From positions 247,531 through 311,530 of the forward strand of contig DF239129.1 of assembly GCA_000507305.1 (NCBI GenBank): a stretch of DNA of 64,000 nucleotides, given 5' to 3'. This document shows positions 30,943-43,804 of this stretch, in pieces; the stretch's first letter is position 1, and every line of letters starts with the position of its first letter. The translations under genes and the position numbers were made by a program. The stretch is from Breviolum minutum Mf 1.05b.01. Taxonomy: Eukaryota; Sar; Dinophyceae; Suessiales; Symbiodiniaceae. The notes beneath the pieces were generated by a model. That model ran no database searches. It was not told the DNA's origin and saw nothing but the letters and a program-made list of their open reading frames with translations.

Positions 30943-31390
30943 CTAGACTCGCTGGAGTTGTTTTTGCCAACCTTTGCAGGGTTGTTTTTTCGCTCTTTCA
31001 GAGCCACCTGGCAACCACTCCTTTACTGGAAGTGTTTTTGAGAATTTTAGGGTTCCAAAAACGCTCCACATCCAGCAAAAAACATCATCTCCATCACAAT
31101 TTTGAGAATTTGTTCTACCCTTGTCCCCCGAGTCAGCTTCAAAGAGCTTCAAACGGAAATACCATGACTCCACCAGTCCCCTATAAGCGGAATCCACCTC
31201 GCGTGGAGATTGGCGGCCGGGGATTATCCCGCGTCGATTCGCCTTCCAACATCCCGACAGATTTTTCAACCCTTCAACGACCGAAGTTTCACAAGTGTGG
31301 GTCCGAAAATGCTCTTGAAATTGTTGGAAAAACTGTTTTTGCCATTTTGAAAGCTTTTTGCATTGCTTTTGAGCCATCGGGGAAGATTGT
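30943..31390 (-). CDS. Last two exons of an unrecognised gene
   Basis: Exon 31119-31390 (90 codons, acceptor tatatttctag, donor g|gtagaa) reads KKLSKWQKQFFQQFQEHF, VEGLKNLSGCWKANRRG and SWYFRLKLFEADSGDKG. The phase (1) joins exon 30943-31007, which ends at TAG (GSERAKKQPCKGWQKQ...). The same acceptor in another frame gives a longer tail to 30876 ending GDAAAAADDEAG, which looks even more like protein but breaks phase. The protein is basic and helical; family unknown. Confidence 0.42.
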
Positions 31391-31476
31391 CTAGAAATAT
31401 ACGGCAAACTCAAAGAGATCGCTTGGACTCTGCACTTTCATGGTGGAGTAGTCAAATCATTTCATAAGGACATGAT

Positions 31477-31747
31477 CTATGGATCCTTCACTAAGACCTC
31501 GTTAAAACCAAGGCTAAATTTGAAGGCTTTGCGGGCAAACGCTTGGAGGTGAACCGTGAAGCGGTGCCGTTTCCGAAGCCCACGGTTTTTGTTTTTGAGA
31601 TGGATCGACGCTTTGGGGTTTTCTAGGAGTCTGTTACGAGTTGACTCAAAAGTCAAGCCTAAACAAAGACTAATCTTGCGGGCCAGGTGAGGATCTTTGA
31701 TATCCGGTGCCCCGAGGAAAATTCTATTGGATGATGGGATTCCCATA
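31477..31747 (-). CDS. Candidate exon, unrecognised
   Basis: Excellent acceptor (gtttttttggttag) one base before an ATG: MGIPSSNRIFLGAPDIKDPH, then basic KNKNRGLRKRHRFTVHLQAF, open to a stop at 31477. The real 3' border may be an earlier donor. Confidence 0.35.
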
Positions 31748-32261
31748 CTAACCAAAAAAACGGGGTGGGGGGCTGGGTGGTCAGATTTCATCCCCACTGA
31801 AATCAACTCCAAGGGGTTTTTGTTTGGTCCCAAAATTTTAGCGCGGATCGGTTTTTGTGAGTGGAAATTTCAGGAAAAAATGTATCCAAGGAGATTCCTA
31901 TACTAATGATTTCTATACGTTTTCATTCTCAAAAAAGGAACAAAGCAATGACAAACAGACATTCCACTACTCGGCGAGCACTCGGAGATTCTCAGGGAGG
32001 TTTGGGGGCTTGGGTTTTACTCCTGGAAAAGAATCCAAGTTCTGTGATCCCTGAAGTTGCTTAGCGATCAGTCGCCACAACTGAGGTTATGCAAAACCCC
32101 ACCTGACAGTAGGAATGGTGGTTTAGGTTTTACCACTTCGTGAATTTCTACTAGAAGGTTGAATCGAAATCCCTTGATCACCTTTGGGTCTTTTGTTTCA
32201 AAACTTGTAAATTTCGTTACATCCACCAACCTGAACTGCTACAAAAGCACCAAAAATCTTC

Positions 32262-32340
32262 CTGAATCAAAAGTGGATCCAAGGCGCCAAAGATCCGTTG
32301 CTGATGCTCTGCTGCACGGGACTCCACGTGTGCTAAATAC
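32262..32340 (-). CDS. Candidate exon, unrecognised
   Basis: Acceptor ggttctttccgaag|g, 26 codons YLAHVESRAAEHQQRIFGAL..., possible GA donor cag|gaagat, phases 2 and 0. The + strand also has an open frame here, so strand is not certain. Confidence 0.3.
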
Positions 32341-33451
32341 CTTCGGAAAGAACCAAGTTTTAGGCATGCAAAAAATGCTCCAAACCACCAACCCCCCACT
32401 TCAAGCTGTCAATTGATGAACTTTGCCATAAAGAGTGAAGGGTGATGGGACCTATAAAGTTAAAACATCCACTTTTTACAGTGGTTTTTGAAATAAGGCA
32501 CGGGATTCGGTGGTTGAAACAGATTGAAACTTATTTATATGGTCGACCTCCAAATTAGGGACCCCTCCATTTTGAGAGACACCTGCAGCTCACAGTTTAT
32601 CCTACCTCAGCTCACCCAAAACCCAAGGCAGTGAGAGAAACACGAGCTGGGCCTTGATCAAATCTATGCATAAAATCTTTGTACAAGTTTCGGGGTAAAA
32701 ATTGATCCCTCAAAGATCCTCACCTTTCGAACAGGTAGGATCAACTTGAGGAATCCATTGACTTCCTGACAAAACCAAGATCAAATGAAACCTGTAAGGA
32801 GCTCACCTTCAGGAATCCTTCAAAAAGGTCATTGCTGAATTTTTTTGGGGCTCCCCTAAAAAGCAACAGTAGGCAATTCTGGGTGGGTTGTCGGTTGTCC
32901 TCAATCCCTTTCAAAAAAAACCTCTCCTTGTATGGGATTCATAAGCCTGCTCAATTCAACCCCTCACTGCGCTATGGGATATTTAAATGTCACTTGCGAC
33001 ACAGAATCTCGTCTTTGGAAAATTTGAGATGGAAAAAAAAACAACAAAGCCCATTCCATTGTACTGGGTGTTTAATGGGGATCCCCATAGTGGGCTATGA
33101 TAACCCCTATAACCAAAGGTCGCATAATCCCCTCCATCTAAAACACAAACAACCAAGTTGTTCACTGCTCGGGTGTGTATCTATCAAGTAGCAGCTTTGG
33201 GATAATGATGATTGGTCAATGATTTTCCTGATTGGATAGTCAAAGATAAACATGTCTGAAGCCCTGATTCATTTTTAAAAAAAGGAAGAATACGGCAACA
33301 ATAACAATGATTACGACTCATGACGATTCAAAACAAGGATAGTACTAAAGAGAATAGGCAAGAATTCCCCCAGCAACAAGAACAAAAACACAAACAACCG
33401 CAAAAAAAGATAAGAACAACAATTAGTAATTTCAAAGTCCCTTTCCCAAAC

Positions 33452-33646
33452 TTGTAGGGCCATGGGACGCTTCTTGTACCCGGATGGCGTGATCCATAGC
33501 AGCTCGTGGCCTATCGTCCATGATTTTTGTACCTCAGTGATGAGAGTTTCATGCTCATGTTGCCAACATGGTTTTTCATGTTGATAATTTGAATCAATAG
33601 GAAAGTCTGGAATTTCTTCAGGATTGCATCTTATGTCTATAGGAAA
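33452..33646 (-). CDS. Candidate exon, unrecognised
   Basis: 65 codons, phase 0 at both ends, acceptor gcactatag, donor caa|gtttgg. Reads FPIDIRCNPEEIPDFPIDSN, then QHEHETLITEVQKSWTIGHE and LLWITPSGYKKRPM. Acidic with aromatic residues. No family recognised. Confidence 0.45.
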
Positions 33647-34696
33647 CTATAGTGCTTCTATAATATGTAAATCAACCTTGCATCTTAAAGAAATCATCCA
33701 GCCATTTGTTGGTTGCTTCCACCAAACTCTTGGAAAAGAAAAAGGACCTGGAAGTCAACCACGAAAGGGTCGCCGGGAGTGAAACTGCTGCTGAGATGTG
33801 TTCACTCAACATGATGCTTGGGTGTTTTCTTATACCCTACTATACATCCGCTCGGCTTCAATCGCGTCCTTCAAAAAGATCTTTTTTCAGAATCATAATT
33901 TTTGGAGTGACATCAACATCATCCAACTTTATTGAACAAATGAATCTAGAATCCTTCGAGTACATGGCAACACCTTCGAATGAAGGAAAAAAATCCGTTT
34001 TGGTAGACGATGGATCCCTACCTTTTTCCAACCAAGAATGTGGTGAAAGTCAGAGCCACTAACATTTGGTTCAAATTGGATGTTGTATCTTCGGAAATGG
34101 CACCAACGAAATTCAAGTTAAAAGACAAATCAGACGTGGCATTTTTGAATTCCAATCCTGACCAGTTGCTGATAATGATATTCCTATATAGATATAGATT
34201 TGAATGATAGTTTCATCAGCAGTAACTAAGTTAGCACTGCTATCCTGAAATGGCATTATTCCTAACTTTCGAAAGTGGTGTGTTTTTCTTCTCCACAAAG
34301 TTGAAGCCGGACACTCCCAAAAAGGAGGAAATTCATCATTCTGCCAGTTTCGTCTTGGAAGCAGGGAGGAGAACAAAGCTGCACGCCATCTCCAACCCAC
34401 AAATAGCAAGAATCTCACAACTCCGAAGTGCAAAAACACTTCGGCTTTTTCCACAAAAAGCATAACGCTTTTTGGGGGAAGCCTGTTCCAAACTACTTGG
34501 CGGAGATGGCGTGCGTAACTTTTGCCAAAAACTGCGTTGAATCCCTTCTGAGGTGAAACAACAACTTTCCGACTTCACCCAACATTCCGGCTTCATTAAA
34601 AGGTCAAATAAATGTAAACCCATTTCGTGTCTGGAAAAAAAGTGGGCTTCGGCAACAAAAATCAATCGCTTCCAATAATTTCGGATGTCGAGTTAC

Positions 34697-34792
34697 GAAT
34701 CTTAGCCTTTTCCAACGTCTTGCCATCCATGTCCCGTGCGGCATCTTCTGCATCTTTAGGATCGTCATATTCGATGTAGGCGGTCCGCTGCT
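34697..34792 (-). CDS. RRM (RNA recognition motif) exon
   Basis: Reads RTAYIEYDDPKDAEDAARDM then DGKTLEKAKI. This is the RNP1 strand and following helix of an RRM, as in SR proteins and other splicing factors that bind pre-mRNA. The donor is c|gtaact. The acceptor is either gttgcttccag at 34793 or one further upstream, since the frame stays open. The first half of the domain (RNP2) was not found. Confidence 0.5.
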
Positions 34793-35879
34793 CTGGAAGC
34801 AACTCCTCGGTGTTTTCACCAAATGTTGGACAATCATGAAGCATGATGACCAACCCTCCTTGCAGGGCTGGCCGAAAAATGAGTTTGGCCCCTTCGACGA
34901 AAAGTCTGCAGAGTATCTGCTGGTGGTGCCAAAACCACAGCCCGAGAAGGGGTTGTATCCATGCCAGGTAGGGGCACCAAAAACTTGATATTCTGTCTCT
35001 GGAAGTTGAACTATTGGGTATGTAGACTTACCACAGCCTGTCTCGTCTTATCACTGATAAATGAGTCTGTTTCTTTTTAGAAGAACCAATCATTGAAGAA
35101 GAAAATTCATCCACACATCGCCAATCCATGGTCAAAATGGATCCGCAAAACTTGTGCAATTGGGGATTCTGTGTGTGCTGTCTGAAAATCCCACTGATAT
35201 GAGATTTGCAACATCTTAACAGCTACAAAAAAAACGACGAATCCCATTCTATCAAATTCTGGTTGCTTAAAACCGGGATTCCAGTGTGACGGCGAGCTGC
35301 TATAATCCATACCACCAGGGCCAAAATGTCAGCCAGCTATTGGCATAGTTCATCACACTTTTGCAATATATATAATATATAATATGTATATTATATATTA
35401 TATATAGTATGTATATTACACATATATGTTTATGCACCCACAACTTATGTATGAAATGCCGTTTTTGCTTTGGTTTGGGGGGGTTGGTGGTACCTAAACC
35501 ACCCTTTCCCACAAAGTTTTAGATCTCCACCAAGCTTCAATGCGTACGACCGTTCCATAGTCACCAAAGGCCGACTGCAGTGATGTCTTGCGGATCCTGG
35601 CGACTTTGATGCATGGTTAAGGTTCCAAGCGGTTCATGATTGTCGTGTTCCCGCGGTCATGAATAAATCCACAGGAAGTAGAAAATCACCATGGAAAACA
35701 AATCCAAGGTGTTTTCATCAACCATGGTTGTCATGGTTTCGCAATGCCAACACAATGAATGGAGTGACACAGTTTTCCAGGCATCATCTCAAAATCCAAA
35801 GGGTCTCTTGTTGTGGTGGGACAAAAGAACAAACAATGGATGTTTTCGCAAATCGCAACTTTCGGCTCCGCTGCACACA
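34793..35879. other. No gene resolved; AT microsatellite inside
   Basis: The frame of the RRM exon stays open for about 100 codons upstream, but that reading is not clearly protein. 35367-35430 is a TA-rich palindromic run. Otherwise nothing I can name. Confidence 0.35.
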
Positions 35880-36153
35880 TCAAACATTCAGGGTGAACAA
35901 GAATTTTTGTGGGATGTCAGGGGACTTGTTTCGACGGACCCACAAGCCAGAAGCATTGGAAGGGGTCATGATTCTTAGCAGGCAAACCACTTCTGTTTAC
36001 CAACAGCCATCGTTCATTTTGTGAGAAAAATAAACGATCCATCAAAAATCCTTACACAAATTCTCGCGCTCCTCGAAAAGTTTCACATGCACAAGTACCC
36101 CCCCAAGAAAGTGGCTTTCAAAACAAAGCAATCGCAATCGGGTGCTTCTGACA
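35880..36153 (-). CDS. Last two exons of an unrecognised gene
   Basis: Exon 36099-36153 (SEAPDCDCFVLKATFLG, donor gg|gtactt, end phase 2) joins exon 35880-35973 (starts with one base; IMTPSNASGLWVRRNKSPDI..., TGA). Acceptors cgtgcccaaag and tgcctgctaag. No family recognised. Confidence 0.35.
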
Positions 36154-36669
36154 CTTTGGGCACGCACACGCAGAGATACAACATTGAACACAGCGGTGAC
36201 GCGACCAGGAAAAACAACAAGAAATGCTGCTCTTCACGATTGATTTTTTGGTTTTGTGTTGTAGTGCTGCTATATGCTGTTATATATATTCTGTGCTTTG
36301 TATCTATCCTTTTGTTTGCCATTGTGTATCAAACAAAGCAGAATCAAAAGTTTCCGGTTTGAATTCCTGCAATACGAAAACATATCCCCATGTCCAAAAC
36401 ACCCACTCCGGCCACCTAGCTCCCAATTTAGAAAACTTCATCCTCCCTTCATCGCTTCTTACTGAACTACCTCCGGAAATGTATCACCAAATCATGAAAG
36501 AATACTTACCTTGCCCACAATGGTGAAATAAGTCCACCAATTTCCAACCTTTTTTCTTGACCCAGGCACTTTTCGGGCAGGTCCCGCACCAGGACCCGGG
36601 TGCCATTGCGAATAGTTCGCTTGGGACCTCTCGATCTCCACGATAAAACGCTATGTCGATCTAAATCTA

Positions 36670-36895
36670 TCTAAATCAATATAATATGTGTATGTATATA
36701 TATATATCTCTCTTCATCTATCGATATCAATCTTTACCTTGCTGAATCTATCTGCATCAACTTTTGCCCATATCTATCTATTTCTATCTATAACTATCTA
36801 TAACTACCCATTTCTATCTATGTCTATCTTTATCTATCGTTATCTATCTTTTTATCTCTCTATCGTCTATCGATCAACAATCGATAATCTACTGC
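36670..36895 (+). repeat. (TCTA)n-like tetranucleotide array
   Basis: Imperfect tcta units with tata, tttc and tcaa variants over more than 200 bases. Confidence 0.9.
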
Positions 36896-37151
36896 ATATT
36901 TTGGCTGAATTAGCAAAATGCACCAGGCTGAGATGTCCTCCAAGTTTTCCAGGAGTTTGGATGCTTTAGGGAGGGGGTCATCGTTTCACATCATAACTTG
37001 GCTGGATTTGTACATCCCCCTGTGTTGCAACTTTCTAGAAATATGAACCTAGATGGAAATCCCTGATATTAAATCTTTCAGTGACTCAACTGTTCCCGAA
37101 ATTTTGAGCACAATGATGATCTCACCCATAATTCTAATCCCAGCAGTTCAC

Positions 37152-37299
37152 CTGTTCACACCATTTGGGGGCTGGTAGGAATTCCAGGATGAGCAGGCCG
37201 CTGGAAGTAATCCCGCGTGCAGCTAGCTGAAATTTCCATTCACTGACGGGCCCCAGCCTTGCTTGTCTCCAGTGCGAACCATGATGTGCGACAAATGAA
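37152..37299 (-). CDS. Candidate exon, unrecognised
   Basis: Donor gaacag|gtgaac is strong; acceptor aaaaaacacag is weaker. 49 codons, including WKFQLAARGITSSGLLILEF then LPAPKWCEQ, phases 2 and 0. Lies in a GC-rich patch. Confidence 0.4.
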
Positions 37300-37719
37300 C
37301 TGTGTTTTTTCGTTTCGATTCAAAACCATAACTGAGAAACGTGTCTGAGAAATTCATCGTGCCGCTCCGGCGTGCTTACGTTGACTATACCTGATTTGAT
37401 ATCGGTACAAATATGGTATGTTTGTTGTATGTACATTGATCATTGGGTGGTAGTCTACATCACATATGTTATCATGTTTCATCTTGACGTGTATGCATCA
37501 TCTTTCAATGTCAGAATCATTTGGCAGATTCATTGGTCTCAATTAGTTGAAATTCAATATCTTTGCTCTGTTTTCTGGGTGCAGATTGGGTGTTTTTGTT
37601 GATCCGAGATCTTCCAGCGGCTGTTGGGTACCTTCCAAACACCAGGAGGTTGCGCAAACATTCCCGGAAAAGGTAAAAGGTGGTGGGGGACCAAGCAAAA
37701 ACTCTGGAAACTACAAAAA

Positions 37720-37830
37720 CACCACCACAACACAAAAACACAAAAACACTACGACAAAAACACCACCAGCACCACAAGAATACCAAAACACCACCACACA
37801 ACTACAGAAACACCAAAGCACCATAGAACT
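37720..37830 (+). repeat. Minisatellite of CACCACCACAAAAACA-type units
   Basis: Irregular units of aacaccaccac and acaaaaacac. The same unit type fills the right end of the window (63889-64000) on the same strand. It is followed at 37829-37895 by two copies of gaactgcgcagatcctg 49 bases apart. Confidence 0.8.
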
Positions 37831-38191
37831 GCGCAGATCCTGCCAACTCTGAACATCTCAAGTACACTCCACAATGGAACTGCGCAGATCCTGCTAACTC
37901 CGAAGATCCTCTGTCTACAGACTGCTATCGGCACAGTGGTGACCACCCGAAAGGTACTATTTTGTGATATGAAGTCGTCCTAGCAAAAAAATCCAACGTC
38001 TCGTGGATGAAAACTTGATCTCCCGCTTCAATGGAATATGAATGTTGAATATCCCACGGAGAAAATAAACGTATACCTGTACTCTTTAGATTTTTGTTTC
38101 TCCACAACCTTTGGTCAAACGTTTTTCTCATAAACGGATGCCGGATGCACCAGCTGCTGACCCATCTTTTTTTCGGACGCTTTGTCATCAC

Positions 38192-38260
38192 CGCGGCACC
38201 CAGACAGCGGGGCCGAAGAGCGTTTGAAAGCGCCTGGTTGGAATTCAGGCTTTGATCCTT
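38192..38260 (-). CDS. Candidate exon, unrecognised
   Basis: Acceptor tttggtttcgatcag, donor cgcg|gtgatg, 22 codons GSKPEFQPGAFKRSSAPLSG, phases 1 and 1. Two other frames and the + strand are also open here, so this is weak. Confidence 0.25.
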
Positions 38261-39063
38261 CTGATCGAAACCAAACAAGGCGCCAGTTGTGGAGAGTGGG
38301 AAAAAACGAGGAAAAACTTTTGGGGTCATGGTCTGGCAATGGTGCCAAGGAAATCTGCCATGTTACAATGGAAAGAATACTTCTTCATTCATGGTCGATT
38401 TTCAAGGGATCGCCAGAGCGTACTTTAAATACTTTAAATTCAATCCCTGGCCATTTTGGGGAGGAGATTTCCTAGTTCCAAAACCACCCCAAACGAACTC
38501 TGAAAGAAAATAAGATCGGCGCTTTGGTTGTTATAAACTGGTGAACTTGGGGATCCAAGGGGCCCCAGTATACTTGGGTTGGGATTTGTTGGGATCTCAT
38601 GGATTTTTGTTAGGCATTGTTGTACCATCCTGGTACAAGATGTTGTGAAAAACATGATCAGAATTGCTGGTCCCTACAATGCTCCAATAAGATTTCTTAC
38701 CAAAAAACACGTTTACATGTTCGAAGGTTTGTGATTTGTTGGATGACTGATAAAATGCAAGAGGAAGTGGACGTAAATGGTAACAGAAAAAACAAATTGA
38801 GCTCAAAAAAGCATCATGATGTGTGTGATGCAGAAACGATTTAAACATGCTGCGAAAGCCCATCACAGATGCTACCTGGCTACCTCGTCTTTGAATCCCC
38901 CCCGTCTTTTTTCTGACTTCCTGGCTGACCGCTATGAACGAAGGATTCTTGATTCTAAATCACTGAATCACACAATTGGACCCATGATGAGTGGAAAGCA
39001 TAAACAAATTTGCAGAACGTATCGGGGGTGTCTGGGATACACAAAAACAACGAAAATATATAC

Positions 39064-42000
39064 ATTCATTGCGATGCCACGTCGGTCCATGACCAAGTGC
39101 ATCTGGTGCCCTTTGTAAGCTCATCAAAACTACTTCACACTGCGATCCCAAGCTGCCCCCCCAAAAAAAAAGTACTAGTTCATCCTTCTGCTACATTCTC
39201 TGGACCTCTTCATTTCCCCTACTTCAAACCTTCCCTAGCCCTAGCCAAACTTTTCCAAACCTTCCATTGAATCATTGGAAACCCAAACAGAAGAAAACCC
39301 ACAAAAAGCGTGCCTCTTCAGCAGCACATCTTTCCAGGCACTGGCCAAAATAGAGCCAAAAGCCCAGGGTTTTTTCCTGAGAAAAAAATCCGCGAAGCGG
39401 GGAAATTTCTGCGCCAAACAAAATCACCCCTGAATAAGAGTAATTCACCCTTCAATTCCGCTCAATCCAAAAGAATTCCTCCCTCAATAAAAATAATTCC
39501 CCCCTCAATTCAAAAACAAAACACTCAATTGAAATAATTCCCCCCTCATTGAAAAATCAACCCTTTATAAAAACTAATGATTCCACCCTCATTTCAAAAA
39601 GTTCCCCCCTCAATCAAAATTCTAAAAAAGATCCCTCAATAAAGATAATTCCCCCCCTCAATTTAAAAGATCCCCCTCAATAAAGATTATTCACCAGGCG
39701 ATCTACTGATCTCAAGAGCTACAGTACACTGGCATGCTGGGAGGGAAGATGTAACCGTGACCGCTATGACGAGACATTCTTGGGTTGCACAAGCATCCCC
39801 TTGGACACACCCAATGGAGGAAACAAACCATCACCATCCGACCGGAAAGGGTTGAAGGATGGGAAAGCATGGGAGTTTCTCAGAGTGTGGCTGTCATGTT
39901 TGCAGCAGTGTATTCTCCTGCAAGGGGGCTGGTTCTTTTAGTAACAGGAACGGCATCAAAACCGTCTTTGAGCAAAACATGTAGAAACTCCATCCTTCAT
40001 AGGACGACATGCAGCGTTCAACAACCATCAAGCTGTTTCACCAAACCTTCATATCCTGGAATCTTCAGTCATGATGAATTAACAACTCAAAAAAGAAATG
40101 AGTTTTTTTCATGCAGAAAAAATGCCTCCAGAATTTACGTCATCTATTTTCGCTGCTGAAGTTTGATTCCTCCACAGATGGTGTCCAATTGAGCAAGGAA
40201 AAAAAGTTACGTTGCATTCCATTACAAATGGTTCGTTTCTTTTGGGCACCCCTCTTTTGGTGATATAATAATCCTTCATTTCATAGACAGTTAGCTTTTA
40301 TCTCATAGGCCCTCGACCTCAACAACCAGGATTCCTTCATGGCTCAACCTTTGTGGTTGTAAAATCCTAGGCTGAGGATCCTCACTCTTCGTTACAATTC
40401 CGCACCAGCTGTGCCGCATCGTTGTACCTGGAGAAATTGTGGGAATATGGAAAAATCAATGAGAACAAAACAACCTCCAACCACAAATTTCTGACACTAG
40501 TTGCTGAGTAAAAAAAAGTGAACCACAAATGAGACCATGTTTCATTTTGAAACATCTGGGGTCAAGAATTGCAAGCCTTAAACGGAGAGTGAAACCTGGG
40601 AATGAAAAAAAGTTGATCCACACTTTTACAACAGTTCGCAACAAACACAACTTCGATAATGCTTGGGTGATTTCCTCGGATTTACCTGCCGGCTATTCTG
40701 TGTACACCGGGGTACACATACTTAGCATTCGAAGACGCCATAGCCAGTGGGATTCTGGAAGAGCCCAATCTCCCAACAAAAAAATCGTGAAAGGATCATC
40801 CGATCATTCCAATCACTGTCCCATCATCGCTTCATCACTCAAAAAAGCTGAGTTTTTTCACTTCCCAAACCTAGCAACCATGATCCACTATGGTCGTTTT
40901 CGTTGCACCTGTGGTCGTTTTTGTTAAACGATTTTTTCCATGGCACCAACTGGGGAGCACTGGATTTCATTGTCTGGGCAGACGATGACAAACTTTGGCC
41001 AGCTCCGAACCTGAAGTGTCATATTAGTCCCGTCCAATGGGTTTTGCCTTCCATACCTACATAACGAAGAAACAAAAAACTATGTTGTCTGTGGAATGTG
41101 TTTTTCCATTTCCTTTTTTTGCAAAAATTTCAAGTGTTTTGTTAAAACACAAGTTTCTGAATGATCCATGTGACCGAAGGAAAGCAACAAAAACACAAAC
41201 AAAAAAGAAACAGATGCAAAAATCGAGTGCGAACCCAGAAGGCTTTGGGAGATGATTGTGATTCGGCAGTCATTTTAAGTCGTTTTTGGTTCAAGGTTTG
41301 ATTGAACACTTAGTCTTCTCAGCGTTACTGATAGCATTTTCACTAGTTCGTAGCCTCGACAAACGTGCGGAAAAAAAAAGGAGCGAAAATCCCCTGCAGT
41401 TGAAAAAAGCTCCCCAAGGAAGCATACTTTTCACCTCCAGTCTGAAAACGGGTTACAGGTTTTGGCCATTTTCCGGATGAATTAGTGTTGATTCACCCTG
41501 GAAGTTGAAAACAGGGGATGCTTGCATAATTCTCCATTGCCAAACCCCAAGCCCAATTAAAGTTGCTACATTAATCGATTATTATATATGAGTAAAATTA
41601 GGGGAAAGTCATCACAAACGTCCCACCACCGTTTCTATCCTTTGGACAAAAATCGAGAAGTAGTTGATCTCCCTGTCATTCATCCCAAAGTTCCAACCAA
41701 ACACGATTTCCGGCTTCAAAAGTTACAGCTGCAGGGTTCCCGCACGTCCATGGGCACTCCGAAACCTCAATCGGCCATGAATTCTTTTGGTGAAACGTCA
41801 CCACGAAGTCACTTTCATTTCAGGGTGTCTTTTTGATGGAAGCCAACTGGTAAAGGATGTTGCTAAAGATTCTGACTGATTGACCAAATAGTAGTCAAGG
41901 AAGTGTCACCATAAACTTTACCAAATCAGAGACATGGCAGCCTCGCTACCATTCATCATAGGCTGTGGATGTGATTTGTGTTGCCCATCACCAAAAAAAA

Positions 42001-42550
42001 ATGATGAGTATCCTGCAACATCTGGTTTTCGTTAGAAATCTGTTTTTCTCCAACAATTTAGTTCGGTGAAAACCCTCCCATTTGCCCCTCACCTCGGTGA
42101 GACGAATCGCGGTAAAAAAAAATGGTGGGCCAGGGAGCGTTCGAAGACATGCGCATTATCTCGAAAAGGAACTGCCAACCATGGCATGGACTTCACGAAA
42201 CGGTTGAACCTCGGTGATGAGGTTCATGACAACTCTACAACTCATGGAAGTCGTCACGGGTATTTTTTGGTTTGAAACAAAAAGCTAACGTGTTCTGACA
42301 GGTTTGAGTGTTATGACATGTTATGGACAATTTGTTGGGACTGCAACATATGGATAAATTCCTTCCTGAACTATAGTGTGTATTTTTTATGCCGCATCAT
42401 ATGCAAACTTCAGGTAAGCTTGGACCTTTTCTTGACAAAACATTCATTGGTGAAGGGGTCTGGGGTACGTTCGTTGGAAATTTTGTGGATGCCATACTCA
42501 AACAAGATCCCGGAAATTGTTTGGAGCTCCCTGGTAGGGCTCAAGTCCAT
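39064..42550 (-). CDS. Thioredoxin-fold (nucleoredoxin/tryparedoxin-like) gene
   Basis: Exons 42426-42550 (ATG start), 42093-42209, 40686-40754 and 39064-39152; the three joins agree in phase (2/1 each). Exon 42093-42209 reads FNRFVKSMPWLAVPFRDNAH then VFERSLAHHF. MPWLAVPF.D is the hallmark of nucleoredoxin and tryparedoxin, thiol-disulfide oxidoreductases. The next exon, IPLAMASSNAKYVYPG, falls where the family has its cis-Pro strand (GIPxLV). Donors are gtccaa, gtgagg, gtaaat and gtatat. The first exon, starting MDLSPTRELQTISGILFEYG, lacks the usual WCPPC redox site, so either an exon is missing or the protein is redox-inactive. The stop was not found. A Cys-bearing stretch at 41656-41745 (SECPWTCGN) may be another exon. 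Confidence 0.55.
39421..39690 (+). repeat. Degenerate tandem repeat of CCCCTCAATAAAAATAATT-type units
   Basis: About ten imperfect units of roughly 25-32 bases, each with cccctcaat followed by an A-rich stretch. No open frame runs through it. Confidence 0.75.
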
Positions 42551-43395
42551 TCAAAACATGCGTGCTGACGTGCTCGGCAGGAAGATGTACATATGTGTAT
42601 GTATAAATATATATATATATGCAAAAATTCAATAAACATCTTTCCACTCCAAAACTATCCCAACCTCCACAAAACCATCAACAAGTCTTCGGGGTCTGGA
42701 GGCGGGGGAAGTCACCACAGACTTGTAAAAGCTCACCCTATTTGATGTAAATCACAATGGCAATGCTATGCATTGCTATGCTACATATTTCGTTTTCATG
42801 CCGGACAATTTCCATCAATTTGTTGATACAAAACTACTAAATTAATCTTGGGTCGTGCGCCACAATGGCCACACCAAAAAAAAATCTATGTGAAGTAAAA
42901 GCAAATCAATTTTTGAGGTTTGTGGGTTTATTTCTGTTTGTGCAAGTCCTGCGACAGTCTTTTGGATAGATCCAGCACCAGATTACATCTCCAGAAAGAG
43001 GCAAGTTCCGATGAGGAATCCTGCAAAATTATGCCGGAAACAAGTCTAGTGACCCCAAGATCGAGCCAAAACAAACACAAATAGTAGTAGATAATCGAAG
43101 ACCCATAACTTCCTCAAGGCCACACTACAAACAAGAAAACGACTTTGAATAAAACAAGACGACTTTACCCAAGCATGCAGCATTAGATCCCCTGGAAAAC
43201 AAATCCAAGAAGAATACCACCAACGCAGAAAATTTTACATCGATTTTCTGCTCAAATTAGCCCAAGTCAGCTTCGCCGTCGAGACAAAAAAAATGTCAAC
43301 AGTAGCAACCTAGAGTCCGAAGCCCTTCAATTTCCTCTGCAAACTACCAGGGATAAAAACCGACGTTTCACCGATTACCGATACACCCTACACAC

Positions 43396-43503
43396 CTTCC
43401 TTGCTGTGGTTTCCCGGCTCACGACGACTGGTGTCAGCCGAGACATAAACCTCAAACGTAACTTTGACAAATTGGTCCAAGTACAGGCACGGTTTTTGTT
43501 TTC
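43396..43503 (-). CDS. Candidate exon, unrecognised
   Basis: Acceptor cttcaaacaag|g, donor g|gtgtgt, 35 codons including LYLDQFVKVTFEVYVSADTS then RREPGNHSKE, phases 1 and 1. No family recognised. Confidence 0.4.
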
Positions 43504-43804
43504 CTTGTTTGAAGAACCGTTAAAAACCACTACCAGTCACCACCAGCCTATTTCAGGTACCAAACCTACCCCCTTTGGAGATGTGAATTCGTGTCATTTC
43601 GACCTTAGAATGTCTTGTCCATTTTTGGTGGAGATTATTGTTGTGAGGATTTCAATCAACCATGGTGATTCCCAAAGGTTTTCGACTTGGTTTTGAAGGC
43701 GCGTATGCTTCAAAACATTTTCCATGGATAGTTACGATTTGTCCATGTCAAATTTTCAAGTAAATCTTCCCATATTTCATTCAAAAAGAATTGATCATGA
43801 AAAC

